Shown here: piece by piece, positions 43,216 through 52,549 of the stretch
Position numbering within the stretch: the stretch's first letter is position 1
Layout: each line of letters opens with the position of its first letter
Assembly: GCF_029937755.1 (NCBI RefSeq)
Contig: NZ_JAPYPG010000001.1
Coordinates: forward strand, 496,001 to 560,000
Length of the DNA stretch: 64,000 bases
From: Henriciella sp.
GTDB taxonomy: Bacteria > Pseudomonadota > Alphaproteobacteria > Caulobacterales > Hyphomonadaceae
Reading direction: 5' to 3'
The notes under the pieces: generated by a model
Databases searched by the model: none
What the model saw: the letters and a program-made list of their open reading frames with translations, nothing else
What the model was told of the DNA's origin: nothing
Program-made: the position numbers and the translations under genes

Positions 43216-44283
43216 CTAGACCGTCAGCGCAGCGATCTCCTTCAGGTGCGGATCGAGATCGAGCCCCTGTTTCTCCAGCCAGCCCGCATCGTAATAGGTA
43301 TCGAGATAGCGCTCCCCGCCATCGCAGATCAGCGTGGCAATGCTGCCGGCCTGGCCGGCATCCCGCATCTCCGCCATCAGGGTGAGCGCCGCCCATACAT
43401 TCGTGCCCGTAGAACCGCCGCACTTGCGCCCGATCACGGTTTCCAGCCAGTGGATGGTCGCCAGCGAGGCCGCGTCCGGCACCTGCATCATCCGGTCGAT
43501 GATGCGCGGCTGGAAGGAAGCTTCGACGCGCGGACGCCCAATCCCCTCGATCCGTGACCGGCCATTGATCCTCAGATCCGGGTCGCCGGTCATGAAGTGA
43601 TCGTAGAAAACTGAATTCTCCGGATCGGCAACGCAGAGCTGCGTCTTCTCCGCGAGGTCTGCACGGTAGCGGATATAGCGCCCGATCGTCGCTGATGTGC
43701 CGCCGGTGCCGGCGCTCATCACCACCCAATCGGGGATGCTGTGCTGCTCCAGCGCGAGCTGGGCAAACAGGCTCTCGGCGATATTGTTGTTGCCGCGCCA
43801 GTCGGTGGCCCGTTCGGCAAAGGTGAACTGGTCCATGTAGTGGCCGCCAAGGTCGGCCGCGATCCGCTCGGCTTCGGCATAGATCTCAGGCGCGGGCACG
43901 GCATGCGTCTCCGCGCCATAGAAAGCGATCTGGTCGATCTTCTTCTGGGCGGTGCCTTCCGGCAGAACAGCGATAAAACGCAGGCCGAGGATTTTCGCAA
44001 AATAGGCTTCCGAAACCGCGGTGGAGCCTGACGAGCTTTCAACGATGACCGTGTCCGGCCCGATCCGGCCATTGCACAGACCATAGAGATAGAGCGAGCG
44101 GGCGAGCCGGTGCTTCAGGCTGCCGGAGGGGTGTATGGACTCGTCTTTCAGGTACAGCGTCTGGTCGGGAAAGCCCGGCAGGTCGAGCTTGATGAGATGG
44201 GTGTCGGCGGAGCGGTTAAAGTCGGCATTGATGCGCCGCATCGCCTCGCACACCCATTGGCGTTCCGCACAGAGTTCGTTCAT
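43216..44283 (-). CDS. PLP-dependent cysteine-synthase family protein
   Basis: 355 residues. Fold-type II PLP enzyme: PLP lysine in PSGSLKHRLARSLYLYGL, the Ser/Thr loop VESSSGSTAVSEAYFA, GTGGTSATIGRYIR and CGGSTGTNVWAAL. It belongs to the cysteine synthase/cystathionine beta-synthase-like group that is distinct from CysK and CysM (long N-terminal arm MNELCAERQWVCEAMRRINA). Reaction could be O-acetylserine sulfhydrylation or a beta-replacement on another substrate. ATG 44283 chosen; the longer frame to 44433 is not conserved. It runs against the cmk operon, an odd placement. Confidence 0.86.
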   Translation of the reverse strand: MNELCAERQWVCEAMRRINADFNRSADTHLIKLDLPGFPDQTLYLKDESIHPSGSLKHRLARSLYLYGLCNGRIGPDTVIVESSSGSTAVSEAYFAKILGLRFIAVLPEGTAQKKIDQIAFYGAETHAVPAPEIYAEAERIAADLGGHYMDQFTFAERATDWRGNNNIAESLFAQLALEQHSIPDWVVMSAGTGGTSATIGRYIRYRADLAEKTQLCVADPENSVFYDHFMTGDPDLRINGRSRIEGIGRPRVEASFQPRIIDRMMQVPDAASLATIHWLETVIGRKCGGSTGTNVWAALTLMAEMRDAGQAGSIATLICDGGERYLDTYYDAGWLEKQGLDLDPHLKEIAALTV

Positions 44284-44386
44284 GACCCGCCTTCCCGGTC
44301 GTCCGCTGACAGGGCGTGATGGACCCGACTGGCATTGCTTGGCAAGCTCTGTTGACCTTGCGGGCCGCATCGCGCATTTCGGCGCG

Positions 44387-45019
44387 ATGATTATCGCCAT
44401 CGACGGAACACTCGCCTCGGGCAAGGGCACCATCGCAACGCGGATTGCTGCGTATTACAGCCTGCCGCACATGGATACCGGCCGCCTCTATCGCGCGACC
44501 GGCGTGGCTGCCATGCGCGCGGGCGTGCCGCTGGATGATGCGAAAGGGCTGGCCGAACTCGCCTCGACGCTCGACCCGGGCATCTATGAAGAAGCCGACC
44601 TGCGTACCGCAGAGGCTGGCGCAGCGGCCTCCAAAGTGGCCGCGATCCCCGAGGTCCGCGCAGCGCTTCTCGAGCTTCAGCGTACCTTCGCCCAACAGCC
44701 GACCGGCGCCGTCCTCGATGGCCGCGACATCGGCACCGTCGTCTGCCCAGATGCCGATGTGAAGCTCTGGGTCGATGCCGATACCGAGGTGCGCGCCGAG
44801 CGCCGCCACCGCGAGTTGGCCGCCGCCGGCGACCCGATCACGATCGAGGAGCTGATCCGCCAACTTCACGAGCGCGACGAACGCGACCGGTCCCGCAAGG
44901 ACGCCCCGATGAAAATGGCGGCAGACGCGGTCTTGATCGATACCACTCATCTGACTATAGACGCGGCTGTGGAAAAGGCGCGGGCGACCGTCGAAGCGGT
45001 CATGGCCCGTCAGGAGTAG
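44387..45019 (+). CDS. cmk: cytidylate kinase
   Basis: 210 residues. P-loop IIAIDGTLASGKGTIATRIA at the N-terminus, then MDTGRLYRATGVAAM (NMP-binding), VLDGRDIGTVVCPDADVKLW and RQLHERDERDRSRKDAPMKM: a full Cmk that phosphorylates CMP and dCMP. Loop residue T in GTLASGKG (usually GPA) is a mild departure from most relatives. It precedes rpsA as in most alphaproteobacteria. ATG 44387 is used; the longer upstream frame crosses the divergent gene. Confidence 0.95.
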   Translation: MIIAIDGTLASGKGTIATRIAAYYSLPHMDTGRLYRATGVAAMRAGVPLDDAKGLAELASTLDPGIYEEADLRTAEAGAAASKVAAIPEVRAALLELQRTFAQQPTGAVLDGRDIGTVVCPDADVKLWVDADTEVRAERRHRELAAAGDPITIEELIRQLHERDERDRSRKDAPMKMAADAVLIDTTHLTIDAAVEKARATVEAVMARQE

Positions 45020-45156
45020 CAGGCTCTGGAGCAAACTGGCTCCAAATCCAAAAGCCTCGCCTCCGCCCGTTCCAGCATAAAGACTGACAGCGTGTACGCG
45101 CCGGCAATTCCGCTTAGGCGCCCCGAACCGCGTTGATCAGACCCTTTGGAGAAACA

Positions 45157-47121
45157 ATGTCTGATACCCAAACCATGAATCCGAGCACCGACGATTTTGC
45201 CGCGATGTTCGAAGACTCCACCGGCGCAACGACGCTGCAGGAAGGCCGCGTGGTCCCTGCCACTGTCGTCGCGATCAACGGTGACCAGCTGATCCTGGAC
45301 GTCGGCCTCAAGGTCGAAGGCCGGGTGGCGATGAAGGAATTCCTTCTCGAAGAAGAAAAGCCCACGGTCGGCGACATCGTCGAGGTTTTCCTCGACCGTA
45401 TCGAGAACCTGATGGGCGAAGCCGTCCTGTCGCGCGACAAGGCACGCCGCGAAGAGAGCTGGATCAAGCTCGAGGACAGCTACAACAAGGACGAGCCCGT
45501 GAAGGGCGCGATCTCCGGCCGCGTGAAGGGTGGCTTCACCGTCGACCTCGGCGGCGTCAACGCCTTCCTTCCGGGTTCGCAGGTCGACATCCGTCCGGTG
45601 CGCGACGTCTCCCCGCTTATGGGTGAAGTCCAGCCCTTCGCGATCCTCAAGCTCGACCGCGCCCGCGGCAACATCGTTGTCTCGCGCCGTGCGATCCTTG
45701 AAGAGAGCCGTGCCGAACAGCGCGCCGAAATCGTCGAAGCGATGACCGAAGGCGATGTCCGCGAGGGCGTCGTGAAGAACATCACCGATTACGGTGCGTT
45801 CGTGGATCTCGGCGGCATCGACGGCTTGCTGCACGTCACCGACATGAGCTGGAAGCGGATCAACCATCCGAGCCAGGTCGTGAATGTCGGCGACACGGTC
45901 AAAGTGCAGATCATCAAGATCAACACCGAGACCCAGCGTATCTCGCTTGGCATGAAGCAGCTCGAAGCCGATCCGTGGGAAGGCGTCGAGAGCAAGTACA
46001 TGGTCGGCACGCGCCTCCCGGGCACCGTGACCAACATCACCGACTATGGTGCCTTCGTGGAACTGGAAGACGGCGTCGAAGGCCTGATCCACGTTTCCGA
46101 AATGAGCTGGACGAAAAAGAACGTCCATCCGGGCAAGATCGTCTCCACCTCGCAAGAGGTCATGGTCGAGGTTCTCGATGTCGACGCCGAGAAGCGCCGC
46201 ATCTCGCTCGGCCTGAAGCAGACCCAGGACAATCCGTGGTCGGCCTTCATGGCAGAGCATCCGTCCGGCACCGAAGTCGAAGGCGAAGTTCGTGGCATCA
46301 CGGAATTCGGCCTGTTCATCGGTCTCGGCCCGGAACTCGACGGCATGGTCCACATCAACGACATTTCGTGGGACGTGCCGGGCGAGCAGGCGATTGCCAA
46401 CTTCAACAAGGGTGACGTTGTTCGCGCCAAGGTGCTGGACGTCGATGTCGAGAAAGAGCGTATCTCGCTCGGCATCAAGCAGCTTGCCGGCGACCCGATG
46501 ACCGACATGGATGTCCGTCGCGGTTCGATCGTCACCTGCACGGTCAGCGAAGTCACCTCCGGTGGCATCGAGGTCCAGTTCGGCGAGCCTGCCATGACGG
46601 CCTTCATCCGTCGCTCGGACCTGTCGCGCGACCGTTCGGAACAGCGTCCGGAACGCTTCTCCGTCGGCGACAAGCTCGACGCCAAGGTGACGCAACTCGA
46701 CAAGGCGGCCCGCCGCGTGTCGGTGTCCATCAAGGCGCTCGAGATCTCCGAGGAGCAGGAAGCCGTGAAACAGTACGGTTCTGCTGACAGCGGGGCATCG
46801 CTCGGCGACATTCTCGGCGCAGCCCTCGGCAAGTCCGATCAGGAGGAAGGCGCAGAAGACGAAGCACCGACCTCCAAGGCAAAGAAGGCTTCGAACAAGA
46901 CAACGGAAACGGCTGATGAAGCTGAGACCAAGTCTGACGAAGTTGAAGCCGAGGCTGACGACAAAGCTGAAGCAGTGGCTGAAGACGCCGATGCTGAGGC
47001 TGAAGAGAAGCCGAAGAAGAAAGCGGCTGCCAAGAAGTCAACGACTACTAAAAAGTCGACGTCTACCGCCAAGAAATCGACCACCAAGGCGAAAGCCGAG
47101 AAGGACGATGACGGCGAATAA
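45157..47121 (+). CDS. rpsA: 30S ribosomal protein S1 with an unusual C-terminal tail
   Basis: 654 residues, against ~560-570 in most alphaproteobacteria. Six S1 domains, recognisable by [20 protein letters not shown] (third) and [20 protein letters not shown] (fourth) with LGMKQLE/LGLKQTQ repeats. S1 binds mRNA and brings it to the 30S subunit. After the standard end near residue 560 comes an extra ~90-residue tail: acidic first ([20 protein letters not shown]), then very Lys/Ala/Thr-rich ([20 protein letters not shown]), like a histone H1 C-terminus. ATG 45157 chosen; TTG 45133 in frame adds eight residues. Confidence 0.96.
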   Translation: MSDTQTMNPSTDDFAAMFEDSTGATTLQEGRVVPATVVAINGDQLILDVGLKVEGRVAMKEFLLEEEKPTVGDIVEVFLDRIENLMGEAVLSRDKARREESWIKLEDSYNKDEPVKGAISGRVKGGFTVDLGGVNAFLPGSQVDIRPVRDVSPLMGEVQPFAILKLDRARGNIVVSRRAILEESRAEQRAEIVEAMTEGDVREGVVKNITDYGAFVDLGGIDGLLHVTDMSWKRINHPSQVVNVGDTVKVQIIKINTETQRISLGMKQLEADPWEGVESKYMVGTRLPGTVTNITDYGAFVELEDGVEGLIHVSEMSWTKKNVHPGKIVSTSQEVMVEVLDVDAEKRRISLGLKQTQDNPWSAFMAEHPSGTEVEGEVRGITEFGLFIGLGPELDGMVHINDISWDVPGEQAIANFNKGDVVRAKVLDVDVEKERISLGIKQLAGDPMTDMDVRRGSIVTCTVSEVTSGGIEVQFGEPAMTAFIRRSDLSRDRSEQRPERFSVGDKLDAKVTQLDKAARRVSVSIKALEISEEQEAVKQYGSADSGASLGDILGAALGKSDQEEGAEDEAPTSKAKKASNKTTETADEAETKSDEVEAEADDKAEAVAEDADAEAEEKPKKKAAAKKSTTTKKSTSTAKKSTTKAKAEKDDDGE

Positions 47122-47172
47122 GCCGGTCTGACGGGGACTTCCTCCGTCACATGACAAAAAAGCAAGATAATG

Positions 47173-47210
47173 TTTGGGGCGGAGCCACTGGTTTCCGCCC
47201 CAAATTTCGT
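47173..47210 (+). terminator. hairpin between rpsA and ihfB
   Basis: TTTGGGGCGGA (47173-47183) and TCCGCCCCAAA (47194-47204) are a perfect 11-bp stem, followed by TTTCGTTT. It ends 14 bases before the ihfB start, so ihfB either has a promoter within it or depends on read-through. Confidence 0.8.
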
Positions 47211-47224
47211 TTACAATCAAAGCT

Positions 47225-47524
47225 ATGCTCAGGTCAGAACTCATCGCCAAGCTGGCGGCCGAATATAGCCACCTCAAACACGACGATCTCGAGAAGATCG
47301 TCGCTGTCATTCTTGAGGAGATTGCTCAGGCACTGGCCGAAGGGAACCGGGTCGAATTACGCGGCTTCGGTGCCTTCTCTGTCCGCGAGCGAAAACCGCG
47401 CGTCGGCCGCAATCCGCGCACGGGCGAGAAGGTCCATGTCGAGGCGAAGGCGGTTCCGTTCTTCCGGCCCGGCAAGGATCTCCGGGCACGGGTGAATGGC
47501 GGTACCGATCCGGAAGCCCGCTAG
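47225..47524 (+). CDS. ihfB: integration host factor subunit beta
   Basis: 99 residues, a complete HU/IHF-fold protein. IHF bends DNA sharply at specific sites for recombination and promoter architecture; IhfB pairs with IhfA, which is not in this window. Visible: [40 protein letters not shown] and [20 protein letters not shown], with the proline-containing beta-arm RNPRTGE. ATG 47225 gives the right N-terminus. Position after rpsA is the usual alphaproteobacterial order. Confidence 0.95.
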   Translation: MLRSELIAKLAAEYSHLKHDDLEKIVAVILEEIAQALAEGNRVELRGFGAFSVRERKPRVGRNPRTGEKVHVEAKAVPFFRPGKDLRARVNGGTDPEAR

Positions 47525-47620
47525 ACGGCCCTTTCCCCTTTTCCCTTCTATATTGACGCAACGGCAAAAGCCCGTGAATGTCGCGCAGCCAAACAGGGCG
47601 CGCCCAGTCAGGAGGGGAAA

Positions 47621-48040
47621 ATGTTCAATGAGTTCAAGGAATTTGCCGCAAAGGGCAATCTGGTCGACCTGGCGGTCGGTTTCATTCTCGGTGGGGCGTT
47701 TTCGACCATCGTGAAATCGCTGGTCAACGACATCATGATGCCGCCTCTCGGCCTGTTGCTGGGCGGGGTCGACTTTGCAGACCTTATCCTGCCGCTTGAT
47801 GGCAACCAGTACGATTCCCTGGCGGCGGCAAATGAGGCTGGCGCCCCGGTGATCGCCTACGGCCTGTTCATCAACAATGTGATCTCGTTCGTGATCATGG
47901 CCTTCGCGCTCTTCTTCCTGGTGAAGGGGATCAACGCCATGAAGCGCAAGCAGGATGAAGCACCGGCCGAAGTCCCGGCCCCGCCGCGCCAGGAGGTGCT
48001 GCTCGAAGAAATCCGCAACCTGCTGGCCAAGCAGTCATAA
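47621..48040 (+). CDS. mscL: large-conductance mechanosensitive channel
   Basis: 139 residues. Two transmembrane helices: [20 protein letters not shown] (the pore TM1 with the conserved Gly/Ala line) and [20 protein letters not shown] (TM2), then a charged C-terminal helix that closes the pentamer. MscL opens at near-lytic tension and releases solutes. AGGAGG lies just upstream of ATG 47621. A bidirectional terminator follows. Confidence 0.96.
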   Translation: MFNEFKEFAAKGNLVDLAVGFILGGAFSTIVKSLVNDIMMPPLGLLLGGVDFADLILPLDGNQYDSLAAANEAGAPVIAYGLFINNVISFVIMAFALFFLVKGINAMKRKQDEAPAEVPAPPRQEVLLEEIRNLLAKQS

Positions 48041-48093
48041 GCTCTTAACGAGTTTCAGCGACAACGCGGACCAGTAGAGTTTGTAGCGTATTT

Positions 48094-48130
48094 CGAAGGG
48101 CGGCGCCTATCTGGCGACGCCCTTCGTCTT
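48094..48130 (+). terminator. bidirectional terminator after mscL
   Basis: CGAAGGGCG (48094-48102) and CGCCCTTCG (48118-48126) form a perfect 9-bp stem followed by TCTTAT. On the minus strand AAATAC follows. It lies between mscL and the convergent zinc-cluster lipoprotein gene. Confidence 0.8.
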
Positions 48131-48143
48131 ATCAGGCCCAAAC

Positions 48144-48890
48144 CTAGTATTCGTAGATTTCCCAGCCGGTCATCTCGATCGTATAGGCCGCATCGGCGAG
48201 GTCGGAGGATTGTGTCTCAACCCGCAGAGTGCCCTCGATCCAGACGGCCTGGGAGAGATCCTTGAGCTTGATCGGCTCTTCGGTCTTGACGAAGACAGTC
48301 TGGTTCGGCGGCGGGGGCGGCGCGTGCAGGCAGGCGCCATAATAAGGCACCAGCAGGAATTCGCTGATCTGGGCATCCTTGCCGTACTCGAAGGGCACGG
48401 TGTAGCCCGGCAGGCGGATCTTCATCCCGTCAGCCGCCTGGCCCATGATCTCGTCCACAGTGTTGAACGTGCCGATCTGGATCGCCTGGTCGGCGGCTGA
48501 GCCTTCCGCGACACCGCCGCCGGAATAGAGCCGCGCCATTTGCGCCTGATACATTTCGGCGAGGCGCTCTTCCTCGCCCTCCGGCATCAATTCTTCCCAT
48601 CCGATCTCGGTCACGCCGCGTGCGGCGACTGCGTCCGCCTTGGCTTTTTCGGCAGCACTGGCCGCAGCGATCGAACTGTCGCGTTCGTCCGGGTCCGGCA
48701 CGCGTTCACCAATCTCCGGGCCATCGGAGGAGGTCTCATCCTTGGCGAGCTGGGCCTGTGGCGCAGACGCTTCAGCGGTGTCGGCCGCAGGCGCCGGGCT
48801 GGAGGTTTCGGACGGCGCGCTTTCCTGCCCGCCACAGGCGGCGGTCATCAGGAGTGCGAGAGCGGACGCAGCAAGGAAGGTCTGTTTCAT
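48144..48890 (-). CDS. DUF3299 lipoprotein of the zinc cluster
   Basis: 248 residues from ATG 48890. Lipobox LALLMTAACGGQES (Cys 19), then an Ala/Ser/Pro/Glu linker, then the DUF3299 domain (TEIGWEELMPEGEEERLAEM; IRLPGYTVPFEYGKDAQISE; FLLVPYYGACLHAPPPPPNQ, a conserved Cys-His pair that could bind zinc). DUF3299 genes go with the Zrg-type ABC system; this one lies 58 bases after the permease on the same strand. Start ATG 48890 puts the lipobox correctly. Confidence 0.85.
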   Translation of the reverse strand: MKQTFLAASALALLMTAACGGQESAPSETSSPAPAADTAEASAPQAQLAKDETSSDGPEIGERVPDPDERDSSIAAASAAEKAKADAVAARGVTEIGWEELMPEGEEERLAEMYQAQMARLYSGGGVAEGSAADQAIQIGTFNTVDEIMGQAADGMKIRLPGYTVPFEYGKDAQISEFLLVPYYGACLHAPPPPPNQTVFVKTEEPIKLKDLSQAVWIEGTLRVETQSSDLADAAYTIEMTGWEIYEY

Positions 48891-48948
48891 AGGTCTCAAT
48901 CTAGGTCCAAACTTTACGGGCATCCAAGGAGAAAACACACGACACCCT

Positions 48949-50214
48949 CTAGAGCTTCACCGTCAGTCCGTCGGCCAGCGAGCGGCGCAGCGCGGTAATA
49001 GCCGGGACTACGCCGATGAGCAGGGCGGCCCCGGTAACCGCCAGCAGTGTCCAGAGGTCGGTCAACGACAGGCCGAGCCCGGAGAGCTGCACGCCATAGC
49101 TGCTGGCCAGCACAGGCCCGAGCAGGATCAGGCCCACCTGGACGAGGACAATGCCGGTCACGGCCCCGATAAAGCCAAGCAACCCGGCTTCAGCCACCAT
49201 CAGAAAGAAGATATGCCCCGGCCGGGCCCCGGTCGCGCGCAGGATCGACATTTCGCGGCGGCGCTCGTTCAGACTGGTCAGGATGCTGGTCAGGACCGAG
49301 ACGAGTCCCACCGCGATGACGAAGATCGACACCGCGATGAGCGCCCGCTCGACCACGCTGGTCACCTGCCAGAGCTCGCCAAGCGCTACGCCGGGAATGA
49401 TCGCCAGCAGCGGCTCGCCGGGGCGGGTGTTCAGGGCGCGCTGCGTCGACAGGATGGTGCCGCGCCGCTCCAGCCCGACAAAGACCGCCGTAATGGATTT
49501 CGGCGTCAGGTCGAAACTGCGGATCATCTCTTCGGTGATCGTGTCGGCCATCGGGTTTTTCGTCCCGCTTTCCCAGCCGACATGGATCGCCGTCATGCCT
49601 TCGAGCGGGATGTGGATGGTCTGGTCGACCGGCGTGCCCGTGGGGGCGAGGACGGCCTTCACGATGAAGGGGCGGTTCTCGTGATCGGTCAGGCCGCCCG
49701 CGCCAAGACCGTGGGTCAGGACGATTTCGCTCCCGATCCCATAGCCCAGCTCACGGGCCACAGCCGCGCCGATAACCGCCTCGTAAATATCGGCAAAGCG
49801 CTCACCTTCCACGACGCGCAGCGGCTGTCCGTCACCATATTTGTAGTGTTCGAAATAGGACTGGTCCGTGCCCATGACGCGGAAACCGCGATGGCTGTCG
49901 CCCAGCGAAACCGGGACCGTCCAGGCAATGTCGTCCCGGGCCGCAACGTCCTGGTACGTGTCCCAGCTGATCTCGGCGGTCGCGTTGCCAAGCCGGAAAA
50001 CCGAATAGAGCAGGAGGTTGATCTGGCCGGTCGGGGCCCCGACGATCAGGTCGGTTCCGGCAATTGTGTTGTCAAAGCCGGCGCGCGCACCATTGCGGGC
50101 CTTGTCGACGCCGAGGAAGAGCGCCACCGACAGCGCCACAGCAAGGATGGTCAGCAGGGCTGAGCCGCGCCGGTTCATCAGGCTGCGCCAGGCGAGACCA
50201 AGGATACCCGTCAT
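48949..50214 (-). CDS. FtsX/MacB-type ABC permease (Zrg-like)
   Basis: 421 residues. One N-terminal helix (SALLTILAVALSVALFLGVD), a large periplasmic domain of the MacB_PCD type, and three C-terminal helices (IFVIAVGLVSVLTSILTSLN and LLGFIGAVTGIVLVQVGLIL among them). ERRREMSILRATGARPGHIF is the cytoplasmic coupling motif of FtsX permeases. Start ATG 50214 overlaps the ATPase stop as ATGA. It is thought to act with the ATPase and ZrgA on zinc supply; whether it moves zinc or lipoprotein is unknown. Confidence 0.88.
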   Translation of the reverse strand: MTGILGLAWRSLMNRRGSALLTILAVALSVALFLGVDKARNGARAGFDNTIAGTDLIVGAPTGQINLLLYSVFRLGNATAEISWDTYQDVAARDDIAWTVPVSLGDSHRGFRVMGTDQSYFEHYKYGDGQPLRVVEGERFADIYEAVIGAAVARELGYGIGSEIVLTHGLGAGGLTDHENRPFIVKAVLAPTGTPVDQTIHIPLEGMTAIHVGWESGTKNPMADTITEEMIRSFDLTPKSITAVFVGLERRGTILSTQRALNTRPGEPLLAIIPGVALGELWQVTSVVERALIAVSIFVIAVGLVSVLTSILTSLNERRREMSILRATGARPGHIFFLMVAEAGLLGFIGAVTGIVLVQVGLILLGPVLASSYGVQLSGLGLSLTDLWTLLAVTGAALLIGVVPAITALRRSLADGLTVKL

Positions 50215-50909
50215 GTCATGGCCCTCGCCTGGTTGATCTCGGCGAGATCGACGCCGCGATCAAAGTGGCTGGCCAGGGCACCGTCATGACTGACGAAAAG
50301 CAGAGCCGCGCCGGACCGGGACGCCTCTTCGTTGAGGAGTTCGATGAAGCGGTCACGCGCATCAGCGTCGAGCGCCGAGGTCGGCTCGTCGGCGATGAGG
50401 AGTTGCGGACCGCCGATCAGGGCGCGGGCCACCGCGACGCGCTGCTGCTGGCCGACGGAAAGCTCCGTCACCGACCGCTCAAGCAAATTTGCGTCTGTCA
50501 GGCCGAGCCGGGCCAGCAGACGTTTCGCCTCCTCGACCGGATGCCCGCCAACCGCCTCACGCCGGCCGGCGGAAAACCGGCAGGGCAGCGTCACATTCTG
50601 GACGACGGAGAGATACGGCACGAGGTTGAACATCTGGAAGATCACGCCGAGGCAGTCAGCGCGCAACCGGTCCCGCTTTGACCCGGGGAGTGCCGCCATG
50701 TCCTCGCCCAGCACCTCGACATGCCCGGCCTGCGGCTCAAGCACACCGGCGATCAGGCCGAGCAGGGTCGATTTGCCGGAGCCACTCGGTCCACGCAGGA
50801 AAAGGCGCTCACCGCGCTTCAGCTCGAACGAGGCAATGTCAAGAAGCACCGGGCTGTCGGGCCAGGCAAATTCGAGATTGCGGATGCTGACTGCCTTGCT
50901 ATCCGTCAA
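50211..50909 (-). CDS. ABC transporter ATP-binding protein (Zrg-like)
   Basis: 232 residues. Walker A RGPSGSGKSTLLGLIAGVLE, Q-loop FQMFNLVPYLSVVQNV, signature ELSVGQQQRVAVARAL, Walker B QLLIADEPTSALDADAR and His-switch FVSHDGAL are intact. The group is MacB/LolD-like, in line with the FtsX-type permease. It sits in a tight operon: ZrgA ends three bases upstream and the permease overlaps downstream. Confidence 0.92.
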   Translation of the reverse strand: MTDSKAVSIRNLEFAWPDSPVLLDIASFELKRGERLFLRGPSGSGKSTLLGLIAGVLEPQAGHVEVLGEDMAALPGSKRDRLRADCLGVIFQMFNLVPYLSVVQNVTLPCRFSAGRREAVGGHPVEEAKRLLARLGLTDANLLERSVTELSVGQQQRVAVARALIGGPQLLIADEPTSALDADARDRFIELLNEEASRSGAALLFVSHDGALASHFDRGVDLAEINQARAMT

Positions 50910-50912
50910 GGC

Positions 50913-51569
50913 TCAGCGAACCTTCAGGACAGGGTTACCGGGCGACAGCTCGGTGGCCACCTGGCTTGTCTCCGACAGGTAGACCGCGCCAATCGCCTGC
51001 AGGTTCGGATATCTGTCCATGAGCAGGAATTCGATCGTGCGGATCTTGTCGGGCGCGTCGCAGGTATAGACGTGCTCGACCTCAAGCCCGCCATGGTCGC
51101 CGGTCATATGCGTGCCGGATGTGGTCATCAGCGGCAGGCAGGCGGCTTCGCGGTTGAAGGCGACCATGCTGCCCGGCACCGTGAAGGTATCCTTGACCTC
51201 TTGAAGGGCGGCGTCCTGCTCATCGGTCTGCGCCTCATGCTCGAAGCCGACGAGCGACATGAGCGGGGCCTCGAAGGTCAGCGTCACTTCATCGCCATCG
51301 ACAGCGACCGCCAGCTCTGCATGGCCATGGACATGGGCTTCCAGCCGGCTGCCTGCCTCAGGGTGGTTCGCCTCGGCGGTGCCATCATGCCCGGCCTCGC
51401 CCGGCTGCGCCGCGTCAGGCTGGGTCCCGGTCCCGGCCACATCTTGTGTTGCGGAGGACGCCCCTTGCGGCCCGGTCATTTCCTTGGAGGTGGCATCGGG
51501 CTGGGGGTCACAGGCGGCTGCGAGAAAGCAGGCCGCAAGAAGGCCCGGAGCAAGGAAGAGAGGACGCAT
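50913..51569 (-). CDS. ZrgA family (DUF2796) periplasmic zinc protein
   Basis: 218 residues. Lipobox-like LAACFLAAACDPQPDA (Cys 20), a His/Gly/Glu-rich linker, then DUF2796: LEAHVHGHAELAVAVDGDEV with a metal-binding HVHGHAE and FEAPLMSLVGFEHEAQTDEQ. In Vibrio, ZrgA with its partners imports zinc. ATG 51569 is used; the codon before it is TTG. The gene is first in its operon and its start is 58 bases from the Zur-like box. Confidence 0.88.
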   Translation of the reverse strand: MRPLFLAPGLLAACFLAAACDPQPDATSKEMTGPQGASSATQDVAGTGTQPDAAQPGEAGHDGTAEANHPEAGSRLEAHVHGHAELAVAVDGDEVTLTFEAPLMSLVGFEHEAQTDEQDAALQEVKDTFTVPGSMVAFNREAACLPLMTTSGTHMTGDHGGLEVEHVYTCDAPDKIRTIEFLLMDRYPNLQAIGAVYLSETSQVATELSPGNPVLKVR

Positions 51570-51626
51570 CAAACAGCCTTTCTGGTGAGGCCACTGTTCA
51601 GGAACAAAAAAACGTTCGCAATTAAG

Positions 51627-51649
51627 CTGTTGCTATACTATAACATTTG
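51627..51649. promoter_or_regulatory. Zur-box-like site between divergent zinc operons
   Basis: GCTATACTATAAC (51632-51644) matches the Zur core GTTATANTATAAC at all but one defined base, and the right half TATAACATTT (51639-51648) is exact. Against the gammaproteobacterial 23-mer consensus I count 17 of 22 defined bases. It lies between zrgA (minus) and the ZIP gene (plus), a good place to repress both when zinc is plentiful. Confidence 0.72.
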
Positions 51650-51724
51650 GTGAGGGGCAACACGCCATTCATTTGTGCAGACCGCAGCACGGCAAGCATA
51701 CCACAGGCAAGGTAAATCGAATTC

Positions 51725-52549
51725 ATGTGGGATTCCCTGCAGGCGCCGTTATTTTTCGGGCTCATTGCGGCCTTCTGCACGACGGTCGGGCTGGTCTTCG
51801 TGGCCCAGCGTGCGCCATGGACCGAGCGCAATGCCTCCGTCTTTGGCCTGGCGGCGGCCGGCATGCTGACGACGCTCGCCTTCCTGCACATCGTTCCGGA
51901 GGCGTTTTCGCTCTCGACCATGGCCCCGGTCTGGCTGGCCGTGGGTTTCTTCGGCGGATTGCTGCTTAACAATCTCGTCCGGGTCATCTTTCCGGAGAAG
52001 GATGGCAAGGTTCATCGCCATGAGGCGCTGACGCCGATCATCGCGATTTCCATCCACTCCTTCATTGACGGGGTGATCTATGCCGTAACCTTCGCGGCGA
52101 GCTTCTCTTCAGGGGTTTATGCAGCGCTTGGCCTGACGCTGCATGAGTTTCCCGAGGGCGTTATCGCTTTCGCAATCCTGCGCCGGTACGGTGTGCCTAA
52201 TGTTACAGCATTCTGGTTTGCCTTCCTTGCAGCTGCCGCGACCACGCCCCTTGGCGTCATCGTCGCCGGACCGTTCATGTACGGGCTCGACATGCAGGCC
52301 ATAGGCTCCCTCTTTGCCGTCTCTGCCGGCCTTCTCCTCTTCGTCGCCACGGGTCCGCTCATGTCGCCGCTGAAGGAGATGACGCCGGTCAAGGGCGTCG
52401 GCGCGGTGGGCCTCGGGGCCGTTGCCGCCATCCTGCTGGTCATGACGCCGCTGCGCAGTCACGGCCATGATGGCCATGACCATGAGAGCATGCCAGGTTC
52501 CTTTGTTCCCGGAAACGGACAGCATGATGATGAGCCGCTTCGCCTTTGA
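51725..52549 (+). CDS. ZIP family metal transporter
   Basis: 274 residues, about eight transmembrane segments. The two metal-binding helices are clear: SIHSFIDGVIYAVTFAASF (TM4) and LGLTLHEFPEGVIAFAILRR (TM5, HEFPEG). It should bring Zn(II) into the cytoplasm. A His/Asp-rich C-terminal tail (HGHDGHDHE) may sense or hold zinc. Its start lies 75 bases from the Zur-like box. The HupE-like gene overlaps its end. ATG 51725 is used. Confidence 0.93.
   Translation: MWDSLQAPLFFGLIAAFCTTVGLVFVAQRAPWTERNASVFGLAAAGMLTTLAFLHIVPEAFSLSTMAPVWLAVGFFGGLLLNNLVRVIFPEKDGKVHRHEALTPIIAISIHSFIDGVIYAVTFAASFSSGVYAALGLTLHEFPEGVIAFAILRRYGVPNVTAFWFAFLAAAATTPLGVIVAGPFMYGLDMQAIGSLFAVSAGLLLFVATGPLMSPLKEMTPVKGVGAVGLGAVAAILLVMTPLRSHGHDGHDHESMPGSFVPGNGQHDDEPLRL

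Noticed and set aside
45010-46695. 561-codon minus-strand frame opposite rpsA
   Set aside because: Mirror of the repeated S1 domains, whose His/Asp-rich antisense translation is expected from their codon usage.
48640-50163. 507-codon plus-strand frame opposite the zinc-cluster permease
   Set aside because: Antisense to an FtsX-type permease and lipoprotein gene with clear motifs.
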